Below are positions 16,448 through 25,281 of a DNA stretch of 48,148 bases, one piece after another; within the stretch, counting starts at the first letter, position 1, and each line of letters begins with the position of its first letter. A program made the position numbers and the translations under genes. Location of the stretch: positions 1 to 48,148 of the forward strand of contig JAUQWM010000010.1 in assembly GCA_030835125.1 (NCBI GenBank). Direction: 5' to 3'. This DNA is from Gemmatimonadaceae bacterium (GTDB lineage Bacteria; Gemmatimonadota; Gemmatimonadetes; Gemmatimonadales; Gemmatimonadaceae). Below the pieces are notes generated by a model, which was not told where the DNA came from, made no database searches, and was given only the letters and a program-made list of their open reading frames with translations.

Positions 16448-19400
16448 TGGCGCTGGAAGGGATCCTCTCCGCATTCGAAGGCCTCCCCGCGTTCCGCCGG
16501 CTGCTCGCCGAGCTGCCGCCAGTGGGCGAACGGCGCGCGATCGCGGGCCTGGCCGGGTCCACGGACGCCGTGCTCGTCGCCTGCCTGGCGCAGCGCCTGA
16601 CGAGGCGGCTGCTGGTGGTGGTCACGGACACGGTGAGCGACGCCGAGCGCTGGCTGGCGGACCTGCAGGTGCTGAGCGGCCCCACCGGCCTCGCGCTGTA
16701 TCCGCCGCGCGAGGGATTCGGCGAGGTGGAACCCCACGCCGAGATCGCCGGCGAACGGGTCGAGACGCTCGAGCGGTTGATGCGCAGCGACGTCCACGTC
16801 CTGCTGACCATATCACGCGCCGTGATGGAGCGCTCCCACCTGCCGCGCGCGCTGCTGGCCGCGCGCCTCGAACTGCGGAAGGGTGACGTGCGGCGACCCG
16901 AGGACCTGGCGTCGCACCTCGAGCGCATCGGCTTCAGTCGCGTGCCGATGGTCGACGACGTGGCGCAGTTCTCGGTGCGCGGAGGGATCGTCGACATCTA
17001 TGGATTCGGGATGTCGGACCCCGTCCGTCTGGAGTTCTGGGGCGACGAAGTCACCGACCTCCGTCACTTCGACCTCAGCACGCAGCGGTCCGTCCGTCCC
17101 GCGGAACTGGCGTTGATCCTCCCGGCGGAATCGGCGTCGTCGACGGACGAAGGGGTCGAGCGGCGCTCCATCGCCGATCTCTGGCCGCCGGACACACTCC
17201 TGGTGCTGCCGGACGAGCGCCACGTCGAGCCGGAACTGACGCGGACGTGGGAGGAGGCCGCCCATCACGTGGACCTGGCGCGTCGCCGGGGCGAGGACGC
17301 CCCTCCCCGCGAGCTGTTGTTCGAGCCCCCGTCCGCGACGTCAGGGGCCCTGCGGCGGTTCGCGCGGGTGGCGTTCGCCGACCCGCAGGCGGAACGCGAC
17401 GTGCTCACCTTCCCGGTGCGCGAGCCCGAGTCGATCGGCCGCGACGTGAAGCTCCTCCGCCGCGTGGTGCGTGAGGGCACGCCGACGATCATCCTCTGCG
17501 ACAACTCGGGACAGGCCGAGCGGCTCGAGGAACTGCTGAACGAGGGCGAGTGGTCGCCGAGTCCCGCCGCGATCACGATCGGCGTGCTGAATGGCGGTTT
17601 CATCCTGCCGCCGGGTATCGGGAATCGGGAATCGGGAAGCGCCGACTTCGGGTCCGATTCCCGATCCCCGACGCCCGATTCCCGTGGTCTGCGGGTGCTC
17701 ACCGACCACGAGATCTTCCGCCGGGACCGCCGCCTCCGCCGGTCGCGTCGGTATGTGGCGGGCATCGCCATCGAGGCGGTCACCGGCCTCAAGTCCGGCG
17801 ACTACGTCGTGCACCTCGAGCACGGCGTCGGCATCTACCGCGGCATCGAGAAGATCTTCGTCCGCGAAAGCATGGTGGAAGTCGCGGTCATCGAGTACGA
17901 AGGCGGCGACCGGCTCAACGTGCCGCTGTACCGCCTGGACCAGGTGGAGCGGTATCGCGCCGCCACCGGCACCGACGAGGAGGCGCCGCCACCCAGGCTC
18001 CACAAGCTCGGCGGGCGGAAGTGGAAGCAGCAGCGCGACCGCACGCAGTCGGCCATCCGCGAGATGACCGAGGAACTGCTGCAGCTCTATGCACGCCGCA
18101 GCCTCGCGACCCGGCCGCCGCACGTGCCCGACACCCCCTGGCAGAAACAGCTGGAGTCCTCGTTCCTGTTCGAGGACACGCCGGACCAGCGCAAGGCGAC
18201 GGATGACGTCAAGCGCGACCTCGAACGGCCCCAGCCGATGGACCGCCTGCTGGTGGGCGATGTGGGGTACGGGAAGACCGAGATCGCGATCCGCGCCGCG
18301 TTCAAGGCCATCCAGTCAGGGCGCCAGGTCGCGGTGCTGGTCCCCACGACGATCCTGGCCGAGCAGCACGCGCGGACGTTCGGCGATCGTTTCGCCGACT
18401 TCCCGGTGAAGGTCGCGACGCTGAGCCGCTTCCTCACCGCGGCGGGCCAGGCGCCGGTGATCGCCGGCGTGGCTGACGGGAGCATCGACGTCATCATCGG
18501 GACGCACCGGCTGCTCAGCAAGGACATCACATTCCGCCGGCTGGGCCTGATCGTGGTGGACGAGGAGCACCGCTTTGGCGTGAAGCACAAGGAGCGGCTC
18601 AAGGAATTGCGGCTCGAGACCGACGTCCTGACGCTGACCGCGACGCCGATCCCGCGGACGCTGCACCTGGCGCTGGCGGGCCTGCGCGACCTCACGCTGA
18701 TGCAGACGCCGCCGCGCGACCGGTCCCCGGTGCTGACGTTCGTGGAGCCGTGGGACGATGCCCTGATCGCCGAAGGCATCGCGCGCGAGCTCGACCGCGG
18801 CGGGCAGGTGTTCTTCGTCCACAACCGCATCGAGACCATCGTGGCGGTGAGCGACCACGTGCAGCGGCTGGCCCCGCGGGCCCGGGTGGCGGTCGGGCAC
18901 GGCCAGATGCCCGAGCGGGCGCTGGAGGACGTCATGCGGCGCTTCGTGGCGGGCGAGGTGGACGTGCTCGTGTCGACCATGATCGTCGAGTCGGGGCTGG
19001 ACGTGCCTAACGCGAACACCATGTTCGTGAACCGGGCGGATCACTTCGGGCTGGCCCAGCTGTACCAGCTGCGGGGGCGGGTGGGGCGGTCACACCGCCG
19101 CGCCTACTGCTACCTCATGGTCCCCGACTCCGTGGACGAGGACAGCGAGCGGCGGCTGCAGGTCCTGGAGCACCACACCGAGCTGGGCGCCGGGTACCGG
19201 GTCGCGCTCAAGGACCTCGAGCTGCGCGGGGCAGGGAACCTGCTCGGGCCCGAGCAGTCGGGATTCGTGCAGGCCGTCGGCTTCGACCTGTACCTGCGCC
19301 TGCTCGATGACGCGGTGCGGCGGGTCCGGGCCGGCGACACGGCGCCCCGCGACGTGCCGGCCGACGTATCCCTCGACCTGCCGGCCTACCTGCCCGACGA

Positions 19401-19812
19401 GTTCGTCCCGTCACAGGAGGCCAAGCTCGAGGTGTACCGGCGGCTCACGTCGACCACCGACGTCCCGGGGATCGAGGACCTGCGGGCCGAGGTGCGCGAC
19501 CGGTTCGGTCCCGTGCCGGCGCCAGCACAGCACCTGTTCGCGGTCTCGCTGCTGCGCGCCATCGGGGGACGGCTGGGGATCGAGGGAATCCTCGTGCATG
19601 GCGAGGAAGCCCGTATTACCTTTCGGGACACCGCGACACCCCGGTTGAAGGGGTTGCAGGCGGCGTTTCACGAGGTGCAGTTCCGTGCCGACATCCGGCG
19701 CGCGCACCCGCTCTCGTTGAAGCTCACGCGGCTTGGTGGGTCGGGGATGCTGGAGGGCCTCGTCCGGGCGCTCCAGTCGCTGCTGGCGGGCCCCGACCGC
19801 ACCGTCGCGTGA
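16447..19812 (+). CDS. mfd: Transcription-repair coupling factor Mfd, with in-frame repeat insertion
   Basis: A 1121-aa protein. The UvrB-like N-terminal region contains GGIVDIYGFG. The CarD-like RNA-polymerase-interaction domain is at about 450-520 (YVVHLEHGVGIYRG). The translocase has Walker A GDVGYGKTEIA (about 604-614) and box II DEEH (about 704-707), and the TRCF C-terminal domain begins near 955. Mfd pushes stalled RNA polymerase off damaged DNA and recruits UvrA. Residues 390-413 (between the N-terminal module and the RID) are encoded by a 4+4 heptamer inverted repeat at 17613-17683. They read as a Gly/Ser/Asp/Pro-rich insert and the frame is kept, so the protein is probably functional. 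Confidence 0.93.
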   Translation: MALEGILSAFEGLPAFRRLLAELPPVGERRAIAGLAGSTDAVLVACLAQRLTRRLLVVVTDTVSDAERWLADLQVLSGPTGLALYPPREGFGEVEPHAEIAGERVETLERLMRSDVHVLLTISRAVMERSHLPRALLAARLELRKGDVRRPEDLASHLERIGFSRVPMVDDVAQFSVRGGIVDIYGFGMSDPVRLEFWGDEVTDLRHFDLSTQRSVRPAELALILPAESASSTDEGVERRSIADLWPPDTLLVLPDERHVEPELTRTWEEAAHHVDLARRRGEDAPPRELLFEPPSATSGALRRFARVAFADPQAERDVLTFPVREPESIGRDVKLLRRVVREGTPTIILCDNSGQAERLEELLNEGEWSPSPAAITIGVLNGGFILPPGIGNRESGSADFGSDSRSPTPDSRGLRVLTDHEIFRRDRRLRRSRRYVAGIAIEAVTGLKSGDYVVHLEHGVGIYRGIEKIFVRESMVEVAVIEYEGGDRLNVPLYRLDQVERYRAATGTDEEAPPPRLHKLGGRKWKQQRDRTQSAIREMTEELLQLYARRSLATRPPHVPDTPWQKQLESSFLFEDTPDQRKATDDVKRDLERPQPMDRLLVGDVGYGKTEIAIRAAFKAIQSGRQVAVLVPTTILAEQHARTFGDRFADFPVKVATLSRFLTAAGQAPVIAGVADGSIDVIIGTHRLLSKDITFRRLGLIVVDEEHRFGVKHKERLKELRLETDVLTLTATPIPRTLHLALAGLRDLTLMQTPPRDRSPVLTFVEPWDDALIAEGIARELDRGGQVFFVHNRIETIVAVSDHVQRLAPRARVAVGHGQMPERALEDVMRRFVAGEVDVLVSTMIVESGLDVPNANTMFVNRADHFGLAQLYQLRGRVGRSHRRAYCYLMVPDSVDEDSERRLQVLEHHTELGAGYRVALKDLELRGAGNLLGPEQSGFVQAVGFDLYLRLLDDAVRRVRAGDTAPRDVPADVSLDLPAYLPDEFVPSQEAKLEVYRRLTSTTDVPGIEDLRAEVRDRFGPVPAPAQHLFAVSLLRAIGGRLGIEGILVHGEEARITFRDTATPRLKGLQAAFHEVQFRADIRRAHPLSLKLTRLGGSGMLEGLVRALQSLLAGPDRTVA
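17613..17683. repeat. Two-armed heptamer element inside mfd, GGGAATC x4 / inverted x4
   Basis: Left arm 17613-17640: GGGTATC, GGGAATC, GGGAATC, GGGAAGC. Right arm 17656-17683: GATTCCC, GATCCCC, GACGCCC, GATTCCC. The spacer is 15 nt. The arms can form a long hairpin. The insert is close to 72 bp, a multiple of three, and encodes residues 390-413 of Mfd without a stop. It has the same plan as the elements at 6742-6882 and 9682-10234 but with a different heptamer. Confidence 0.85.
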
Positions 19813-19849
19813 GTTCTTTTTTGCATTCCAGCCACCACTCTCCCGACAC

Positions 19850-21283
19850 ATGATCACAGCACGCATCGCGGCCGTCGCCGCCCTTGTATCCGTCACGGCC
19901 TGCGAGGGCCTCAAGGAGGCGATGACCGCCCATGTCGACGTCGTCGCGCGCGCCGAGTCGCAGGAACTCTCCGTGCAGCGCCTGGCCGACCTGATGGGAG
20001 GGTCGCAGGTCCCGCTCGCCAAGCCGGTCGCGGAGCAGATCGCGTCGGTCTGGGTCAGCTACCAGCTGCTCGGCAAGGCCGCGGCGGAGGGCGATTCGCT
20101 CACCGACGACAAGCTGATCGACAAGGTCATGTGGCCGGTCTACTCGCAGAGCAAGACGCAGAAGTGGCTGCAGGTCGTGCAGGAGAAGTTCACGGTCGAC
20201 ACGTCGAACCTGGAAGCGTCGTACACCGATGGCCGGCTGCTCTCCGCCCGGCACATCCTGTTCCCCGTGCCGGAGGGCCAGCAGGCCACGGGAAGCGATT
20301 CGGTCATGCGGCGCGCGGAAGCCGTGCGGCGCCAGGCCAACGAGCGCAACTTCGCGGCGCTGGCGAAGCAGCACGGGACCGATGCCACCAAGGACGCCGG
20401 CGGCGACCTGGGCGTCTTCGCGCCGCCCGAGATGCTCCCCGAGTTCTCCTCGGCCGTGGCGGCCATGAAGCCGGGCGAGGTCGGCCCGCTGGTCCGGACC
20501 CAGTACGGCTACCATGTCGTCATGCGCAACTCCTATGCGGCCGCCCGCGCGCAGTTCGACGCGCGCTACGCGCTGCTCCTCCGCCAGACGGCGCAGAGCA
20601 CGTTCTTCGCCAACGTCGAGAAGACGGGCAAGGTCGAGGTGAAGCCTAACGCGGCGAAGCTCGTGAAGGAGGTCGCGGCCGATCTCGAGGGCCACAAGGG
20701 CGATCGCACGGCCGTCGCCACGTCGGTCCTCGGCACCTTCACCGTCGGCGATGTCGCCCGCTGGATCAGCGGCTGGGCCCAGCGCGACCAGCTCCGCGAC
20801 CAGCTCACCGCGGCGCCGGACTCCCTGGTGCCGAACTTCGTGAAGAGCCTGCTCCTGAACGAACTCTTCCTGAAGCAGGCCGACAGCGCGGGCATCACCC
20901 TCGACACCGCCGAGGTCTCCTCCGTCCGCGCCGCCTTCAAGGGCCTGGTCAGGAACGCCTGGGCGGGGCTGCGTGTGGCGCCCGAGATGCTCGCCGACAG
21001 CGCCAAGACCAGCGGTGAGCGCGAACGGCTCGCCGCGTCGCGCGTCGACAGCTACCTCGACCGCCTCCTGCGCCAGCAGGAACCCTTCGTCGAGGTGCCA
21101 CCGCCGCTCGCCGATGCCCTGCGCGAGAAGTACGACGGGAGCATCAAGCCCGCCGGCATCACTCGTGCCGTGGAACTGGCCCAGAAGATCCGTGGGGCCG
21201 CCGATTCCTCGAGAGCCGCCGCACAGCCGAAGAGCGCGGTGCCGCTGCCCGACACGGGCCGGGGCGGAGCGACGAAGAAGTAA
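19850..21283 (+). CDS. Lipoprotein peptidyl-prolyl isomerase, parvulin/PrsA type
   Basis: A 477-aa protein. The signal peptide ends in a lipobox VTAC (Cys18), so it is probably lipid-anchored. One parvulin domain is at about 130-230 (ARHILFPV, DAGGDLGVF, VGPLVRTQYGYHVV). Helical chaperone-like arms lie on both sides. The start is ATG at 19850; the frame is open further upstream but that stretch overlaps the end of mfd. It would help fold secreted or outer-membrane proteins in the periplasm. It is followed by a second foldase gene, with a GC hairpin between them. Confidence 0.8.
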   Translation: MITARIAAVAALVSVTACEGLKEAMTAHVDVVARAESQELSVQRLADLMGGSQVPLAKPVAEQIASVWVSYQLLGKAAAEGDSLTDDKLIDKVMWPVYSQSKTQKWLQVVQEKFTVDTSNLEASYTDGRLLSARHILFPVPEGQQATGSDSVMRRAEAVRRQANERNFAALAKQHGTDATKDAGGDLGVFAPPEMLPEFSSAVAAMKPGEVGPLVRTQYGYHVVMRNSYAAARAQFDARYALLLRQTAQSTFFANVEKTGKVEVKPNAAKLVKEVAADLEGHKGDRTAVATSVLGTFTVGDVARWISGWAQRDQLRDQLTAAPDSLVPNFVKSLLLNELFLKQADSAGITLDTAEVSSVRAAFKGLVRNAWAGLRVAPEMLADSAKTSGERERLAASRVDSYLDRLLRQQEPFVEVPPPLADALREKYDGSIKPAGITRAVELAQKIRGAADSSRAAAQPKSAVPLPDTGRGGATKK

Positions 21284-21293
21284 GCCATGGCCG

Positions 21294-21322
21294 GGCCGGG
21301 GTGCCACACGGCACCCCCGGCC
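21294..21322 (+). terminator. Strong GC hairpin between the two foldase genes
   Basis: GGCCGGGGTGCC (21294-21305), loop ACAC, then GGCACCCCCGGCC (21310-21322), pairing nearly fully with one bulged base. There is no U-tract, so it may be a weak terminator, an attenuator or an mRNA-stability hairpin. Confidence 0.5.
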
Positions 21323-21358
21323 GCACCTCACGCCGCTTCGAGGTGTAACTTCCGCACC

Positions 21359-22705
21359 ATGAGACGCATCCCGACTTCCTTCCTTGCCCTCGCGCTCCTG
21401 GCTCCGGCCGGAGGCGCGCAGCAGTCCACGCCAACGACGCAGTCCATCGACGGGATCGTCGCCATCGTCGGCGCGCGGCCCATCCTGTGGAGCGAAGTGC
21501 TGGAAGTGATCGGGCAGGAGCGCGCACGCGGTGCGCGCCTTCCCGAGGACTCCGCCGGCGCGGCCGAGTTCGCGCGCAACATCCTCACGCAACTCATCGA
21601 CGAGGAGGTGCTGCTGCAGCGCGCCTCCGGCGACACCAGCATCACCGTCGCCGATGCCGACGTCTCAGAGACTGTGGATCGCCAGGTCACCCAGATCCGC
21701 GGACAGTTCCCCAGCGACCAGGAGTTCCTGCGCCAGCTGCGCACCGCGGGATTCGGCACGCAGGAAGAGTACCGGAAGTGGCTTTCCGAGCAGGCGCGGC
21801 GCAGCGAACTGCAGCGCCGGCTCGTCCAGAAATACCAGGCCGAAGGCAAGATGGTGCGGGTCGCCGTCAGTGACGTCGACGTGAATGAGGCCTACGAACG
21901 CGCCAAGGCCACGTTCCCCAAGCGTCCGCCGGCGGTCACGTTCCGACAGGTGGTCGTCGCGACCCAGGCGTCGCAGGCGTCGCTCGATCGCGCCCGCGCC
22001 AAGGCCGACTCCATCCTCGTCGAGATCCGTCGCGGCGCCGACTTCGACCAGGTGGCGCGCCGTGAGTCCCAGGACTCCGGATCGGCCGCGCAGGGCGGCG
22101 ACCTGGGATGGAACCGGCGCGGTGAGCTGGTGGACGAGTTCGAGCAGATGATGTTCTCGCTCGCGCCCGGCCAGGTGAGTCCGGTCGTCCGCACCCAGTA
22201 TGGCTTCCACGTCATCAAGGTCGAACGCGCCAAGCCGTCCGAGGTGAAGGCGCGCCACATCCTCATCAAGCCGGAGTACCTGCCCGAAGACACGCTCAAG
22301 GCGCGGGCGCGCGCGGACAGCGTCCTCCAGGCCTGGCGGGGCGGGGCCGTCTTCGACTCGCTCGCAAAGCAGTACCATGACAAGGACGAACTCGAAAGCA
22401 GCCTCGAACCATTCCCCCGCGAGCAGTTGCCGCCATCGTACCGCGAGGCGATCGGCACGCACGTCAAGGGCGACTTCATCGGGCCATTCGCGATCGCGGA
22501 TCGCAATCGCGGGGTGCCGAAGTACGTCGTGCTGCAGTTGACCGACGTGATCGAGGCGGGGGACTACACCGTCGAGGAAGTCCGGGACCGGATGCGCCAG
22601 CAGCTGTCGCAGGAGCGGTCGTTCCGCCGTCTGCTCGACCAGCTCAAGCAGGAGACCTACGTGCGCATCCACCCGATCGAGCCCTTCCTCGCCAAGGGCC
22701 CCTGA
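21359..22705 (+). CDS. SurA-like periplasmic chaperone / peptidyl-prolyl isomerase
   Basis: A 448-aa protein. The signal peptide is MRRIPTSFLALALLAPAGGA. A SurA N-terminal domain (about 25-165: IDGIVAIVGARPILWSEVLE, QLIDEEVLLQRA) is followed by one clear parvulin domain (about 170-275: GGDLGWNRRGELVDEFE, VVRTQYGFHVIKVE) and a second, diverged one starting at VKARHILIKPEYLPEDTL. SurA escorts unfolded outer-membrane proteins across the periplasm. The ATG at 21359-21361 has a -10-like TAACTT 7 nt upstream and no Shine-Dalgarno. pdxA follows two bases after the stop; surA-pdxA adjacency is known in proteobacteria as well. Confidence 0.88.
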   Translation: MRRIPTSFLALALLAPAGGAQQSTPTTQSIDGIVAIVGARPILWSEVLEVIGQERARGARLPEDSAGAAEFARNILTQLIDEEVLLQRASGDTSITVADADVSETVDRQVTQIRGQFPSDQEFLRQLRTAGFGTQEEYRKWLSEQARRSELQRRLVQKYQAEGKMVRVAVSDVDVNEAYERAKATFPKRPPAVTFRQVVVATQASQASLDRARAKADSILVEIRRGADFDQVARRESQDSGSAAQGGDLGWNRRGELVDEFEQMMFSLAPGQVSPVVRTQYGFHVIKVERAKPSEVKARHILIKPEYLPEDTLKARARADSVLQAWRGGAVFDSLAKQYHDKDELESSLEPFPREQLPPSYREAIGTHVKGDFIGPFAIADRNRGVPKYVVLQLTDVIEAGDYTVEEVRDRMRQQLSQERSFRRLLDQLKQETYVRIHPIEPFLAKGP

Positions 22706-22707
22706 GC

Positions 22708-23601
22708 GTGTCCGCGGCGCGCCCGCGGATCGCCGTCACCCTCGGCGACCCGCGCGGTATCGGTCCGGAAGTCACGCGGAAGGCCATCGAGGCGTCGCCC
22801 GACCGCGACGCCTTCGTCATTGTCGGACCGACCGGCACGGGCGTCACCCCCGACGTCGTGACGGGCGAATGGACGCCTGGTTCGCCGGCCGCGGCGGCGG
22901 GTTCCTTGGCCGGAGCCGCCATCGAGCGGGCCGTCGGCATGGCGATGGCGGGTGAGGTCGACGGGATCGTGACGGCACCCATCGACAAGGCGGCGCTCCT
23001 GGCGGGTGGCTACGATTATCCCGGCCACACCGAGATGCTCGCGGCGCTCACCGGCTGCGACGTGGCGATGATGCTCGCGTCGGACCGGCTGCGCGTCGTG
23101 CTGGCGACGACGCACGTACCGCTGCGCGACGTGCCGGGACTGGTGACGGTCGAGGGCATCGAGCGCGTGTCGCGGATCGTGCGCGACGGTCTGCGGGACT
23201 GGTTCGGTATCGCGAGCCCGCGCATCGCGCTGTGCGCCCTGAATCCCCACGCCGGCGACGGCGGGCGATTCGGGACGGAAGACGACGTGATCCTGGCCCC
23301 GGCGGCGCGACGGGCGGGGCTCGCCGGCCCATTTCCCGCCGACACCGTGTTCGTGCGCGCCCTGCGCGGCGAGTTCGACGCCGTGATCGCGCCCTATCAC
23401 GACGTCGGCATGACGGCGATCAAGGTGGCATCGTTCGGTGCCGCCGTGAACGTCACGCTGGGGCTGCCGTTTCCCCGCACCTCACCGGACCACGGCACCG
23501 CGCTCGACATCGCCGGGCAGGGCATCGCGGACGCATCAAGCATGATCGAGGCGATGCGGATGTGCGTGGGAATTGCGAGAGGCGCGAGGTCTGAGGTCTG
23601 A
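22708..23601 (+). CDS. pdxA: 4-hydroxythreonine-4-phosphate dehydrogenase
   Basis: A 297-aa protein. N-terminal motif AVTLGDPRGIGPEV, metal-ligand regions GHTEML, NPHAGDGGRFG and TSPDHGTALDIAG, and YHDVG are present. It oxidises 4-phospho-hydroxythreonine with NAD+ in pyridoxal phosphate synthesis. The start is GTG at 22708-22710, two bases after the surA-like stop. The last residues, ARSEV and the stop codon, are encoded by the first two GAGGTCT heptamers of the array at 23586, so the native C-terminus has been replaced by repeat sequence. The protein is somewhat shorter than the E. coli enzyme but has all motifs. Confidence 0.9.
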   Translation: MSAARPRIAVTLGDPRGIGPEVTRKAIEASPDRDAFVIVGPTGTGVTPDVVTGEWTPGSPAAAAGSLAGAAIERAVGMAMAGEVDGIVTAPIDKAALLAGGYDYPGHTEMLAALTGCDVAMMLASDRLRVVLATTHVPLRDVPGLVTVEGIERVSRIVRDGLRDWFGIASPRIALCALNPHAGDGGRFGTEDDVILAPAARRAGLAGPFPADTVFVRALRGEFDAVIAPYHDVGMTAIKVASFGAAVNVTLGLPFPRTSPDHGTALDIAGQGIADASSMIEAMRMCVGIARGARSEV

Positions 23602-23655
23602 AGGCCGAGGTCGGAGGTCTGAAGGCCGAGGTCGGAGGTCTGAGGTCGGAGGTCG
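23586..23655 (+). repeat. Heptamer tandem array, GAGGTCT/GAGGTCG/GAAGGCC x10
   Basis: Ten units in strict 7-bp register, with a visible higher-order pattern: GAAGGCC-GAGGTCG-GAGGTCT is repeated twice as a 21-bp block. The first two units encode the end and the stop codon of pdxA. The unit family is the same as that of the S23 element arms (GAGGTCN). Confidence 0.95.
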
Positions 23656-23672
23656 GAGAGAGCAGCGTTATC

Positions 23673-23749
23673 GAGTCACGAGTCACGAGTCACGAGTCAC
23701 GAGTCACGAGTCACCAGTCACGAGTCACGAGTCACGATCTACGAGTCAC
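23673..23749 (+). repeat. Heptamer tandem array, GAGTCAC x11
   Basis: Eleven 7-bp units, nine identical (GAGTCAC) and two variants (CAGTCAC, GATCTAC). The array ends six bases before the CDF exporter ATG. It follows the GAGGTCN array after a 17-nt spacer, so two different heptamers lie next to each other in one intergenic gap. Confidence 0.95.
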
Positions 23750-23755
23750 GAGTGA

Positions 23756-24655
23756 ATGTCCCACGCCCACGCAGGACCACACTTCCACGTCCACGAAACG
23801 CCGGACCACCAGCGACGCCTCCGGTGGGCGCTCGTGCTCACGGCGCTGTTCTTCGTGGCCGAGGTGGTGGGGGGGATTGCGTCCAATTCGCTGGCGCTGT
23901 TGGCGGACGCGGGTCACATGTTCACCGACGTCGGCGCGCTCGCGCTGTCGCTGTTCGTGGCATGGTTCAGTCACCAGCCGGCTGCGCCCGAGAAGACATA
24001 CGGGTACCTGCGATGGGAGATCCTCGCCGCGCTGCTCAACGGCAGTGTCCTGCTGCTCGTCTCCGGCTGGATCGTCTTCGAGGCAATCGGCCGGCTGCGG
24101 ACGCCGGAGCCCCTCGAGGGCGGGATCATGCTGGCGGTGGCCGTTGGGGGACTCGCGATCAACGCCCTCTCGGCGATGCTGCTGTACCCCGTGCACCAGC
24201 ACAGCCTGAATGCGCGGGGGGCGTACCTGCACGTCATTGGGGACCTGCTCGGTTCGCTGGGCACGGTGGTGGCCGCGGTCATCGTGCGCTGGACGGGCTG
24301 GCTGTCTGCCGATCCCATTGCGTCGATCATGGTGACCCTCCTCGTGGTGCGGTCCGCCTGGCGCCTGGTGCGCGAATCGGTGGACGTCCTGCTCGAGTCG
24401 ACGCCGGCGCACATTTCGCTCGGGCGGGTGCGCGAGGGCCTGCAGGCCATCGGCGGCATCGAGTCCGTGCACGACCTCCACGTCTGGACCGTCAGCTCGG
24501 GGATGGTGGCCATGAGCGCCCACGCGGTCGTACGGGAGCCGGGCGAAAACCAGAAGGTCCTCGAGGCGGCCGTCGAGGCGATGCGTGGACTCGGCATCGC
24601 CCACGTGACACTTCAGGTCGAACGCGACCGCATCTGCGAGACACCCTGCCCGTAG
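23756..24655 (+). CDS. Cation diffusion facilitator metal exporter (CzcD/ZitB-like)
   Basis: A 299-aa protein with six membrane segments. The N-terminus is His-rich (HAHAGPHFHVHETPDH). Metal-site motifs are HMFTD in segment 2 (LADAGHMFTDVGALAL) and HVIGD in segment 5. The C-terminal cytoplasmic domain begins near HDLHVWTVSSG. It exchanges zinc or a similar divalent metal for protons at the inner membrane. The ATG at 23756 follows a GAGTCAC array with no visible Shine-Dalgarno. A longer reading frame over the same region in another phase is a shadow. Confidence 0.9.
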   Translation: MSHAHAGPHFHVHETPDHQRRLRWALVLTALFFVAEVVGGIASNSLALLADAGHMFTDVGALALSLFVAWFSHQPAAPEKTYGYLRWEILAALLNGSVLLLVSGWIVFEAIGRLRTPEPLEGGIMLAVAVGGLAINALSAMLLYPVHQHSLNARGAYLHVIGDLLGSLGTVVAAVIVRWTGWLSADPIASIMVTLLVVRSAWRLVRESVDVLLESTPAHISLGRVREGLQAIGGIESVHDLHVWTVSSGMVAMSAHAVVREPGENQKVLEAAVEAMRGLGIAHVTLQVERDRICETPCP

Positions 24656-24807
24656 CGGCTCTTCACGGGACCTGTAAGGTGGCCCCGGCACTGATGTTAG
24701 CGACCGTTCTGGCCGGAGTGTGATGTTCTGCGTTGCTGGCCTGTAACACTCGGCGTCTGGTTCCGGCGGGGGGTGGTGGTGGCCAACCAAATGGACCTGG
24801 GGCCGGC
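24656..24807. other. 152-bp intergenic region with a G-rich tract
   Basis: Carries a run of GG/GGGGGG blocks (about 24764-24782) and an AT-richer patch near TGTAACACT (about 24742-24750) that could be a -10 region for the downstream pair. No clear -35 box, terminator or RNA gene was seen. Confidence 0.3.
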
Positions 24808-25281
24808 ATGACGCAGACGCACAACGAGTACTTCATAGAAAAGCAGCAGCTCCCCGTCCAGGTGGTCCTCGTGAACGGCGAGGACCTGCGCGGTCGCCTG
24901 TTCGTGGCGCCGTGCTGGCGGGAGCCGATCCTTGAGGTCGATGCGCCGGCCCTGCTCAACGCGCCGGACCGGTTCCTTCCGATGCAGCTCGACGACGGCA
25001 CGGCGCGGCTCGTCGCCAAGTCGCACATCGTGCTCATTCGCGGCAGCGCCGCGGACCACGAACTCATCGGCGAGCCGGCCTACGTATCGGTTCGCTGCAC
25101 CAATGGCTGCTCGGTTTCCGGCAGGCTGATGATCGCGGCCGTGGCTCCGAATACGCGCGTCCTCGACTTCCTCAACCACACCAGCGACGACTTCCTGGCG
25201 TTGCATGAGCCGGAGACCACCGTGCTGGTGCATCGCCGCCATATCATGGTGGTCCTGGACGAGACCGATGGCGCAGCTTGA
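24808..25281 (+). CDS. Unknown 157-aa protein upstream of pilT-like gene
   Basis: I do not recognise the family. The first half (QLPVQVVLVNGEDLRGRLFV) has the strand-turn-strand look of small Sm-like or SH3-like barrels, and the second half repeats it (AYVSVRCTNGCSVSGRLMIA), so it may be a duplicated small barrel. There are no membrane segments or signal peptide. The start is ATG at 24808 after a GGGGCCGGC stretch. Its last 14 nt overlap the start of the PilT-like gene, so the two are probably translated together and may act together in pilus control. This last point is inferred from position only. Confidence 0.6.
   Translation: MTQTHNEYFIEKQQLPVQVVLVNGEDLRGRLFVAPCWREPILEVDAPALLNAPDRFLPMQLDDGTARLVAKSHIVLIRGSAADHELIGEPAYVSVRCTNGCSVSGRLMIAAVAPNTRVLDFLNHTSDDFLALHEPETTVLVHRRHIMVVLDETDGAA

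Noticed and set aside
23586-23749. Tandem arrays as a CRISPR
   Set aside because: Units are 7 bp and contiguous with no spacers, and no cas genes are present.
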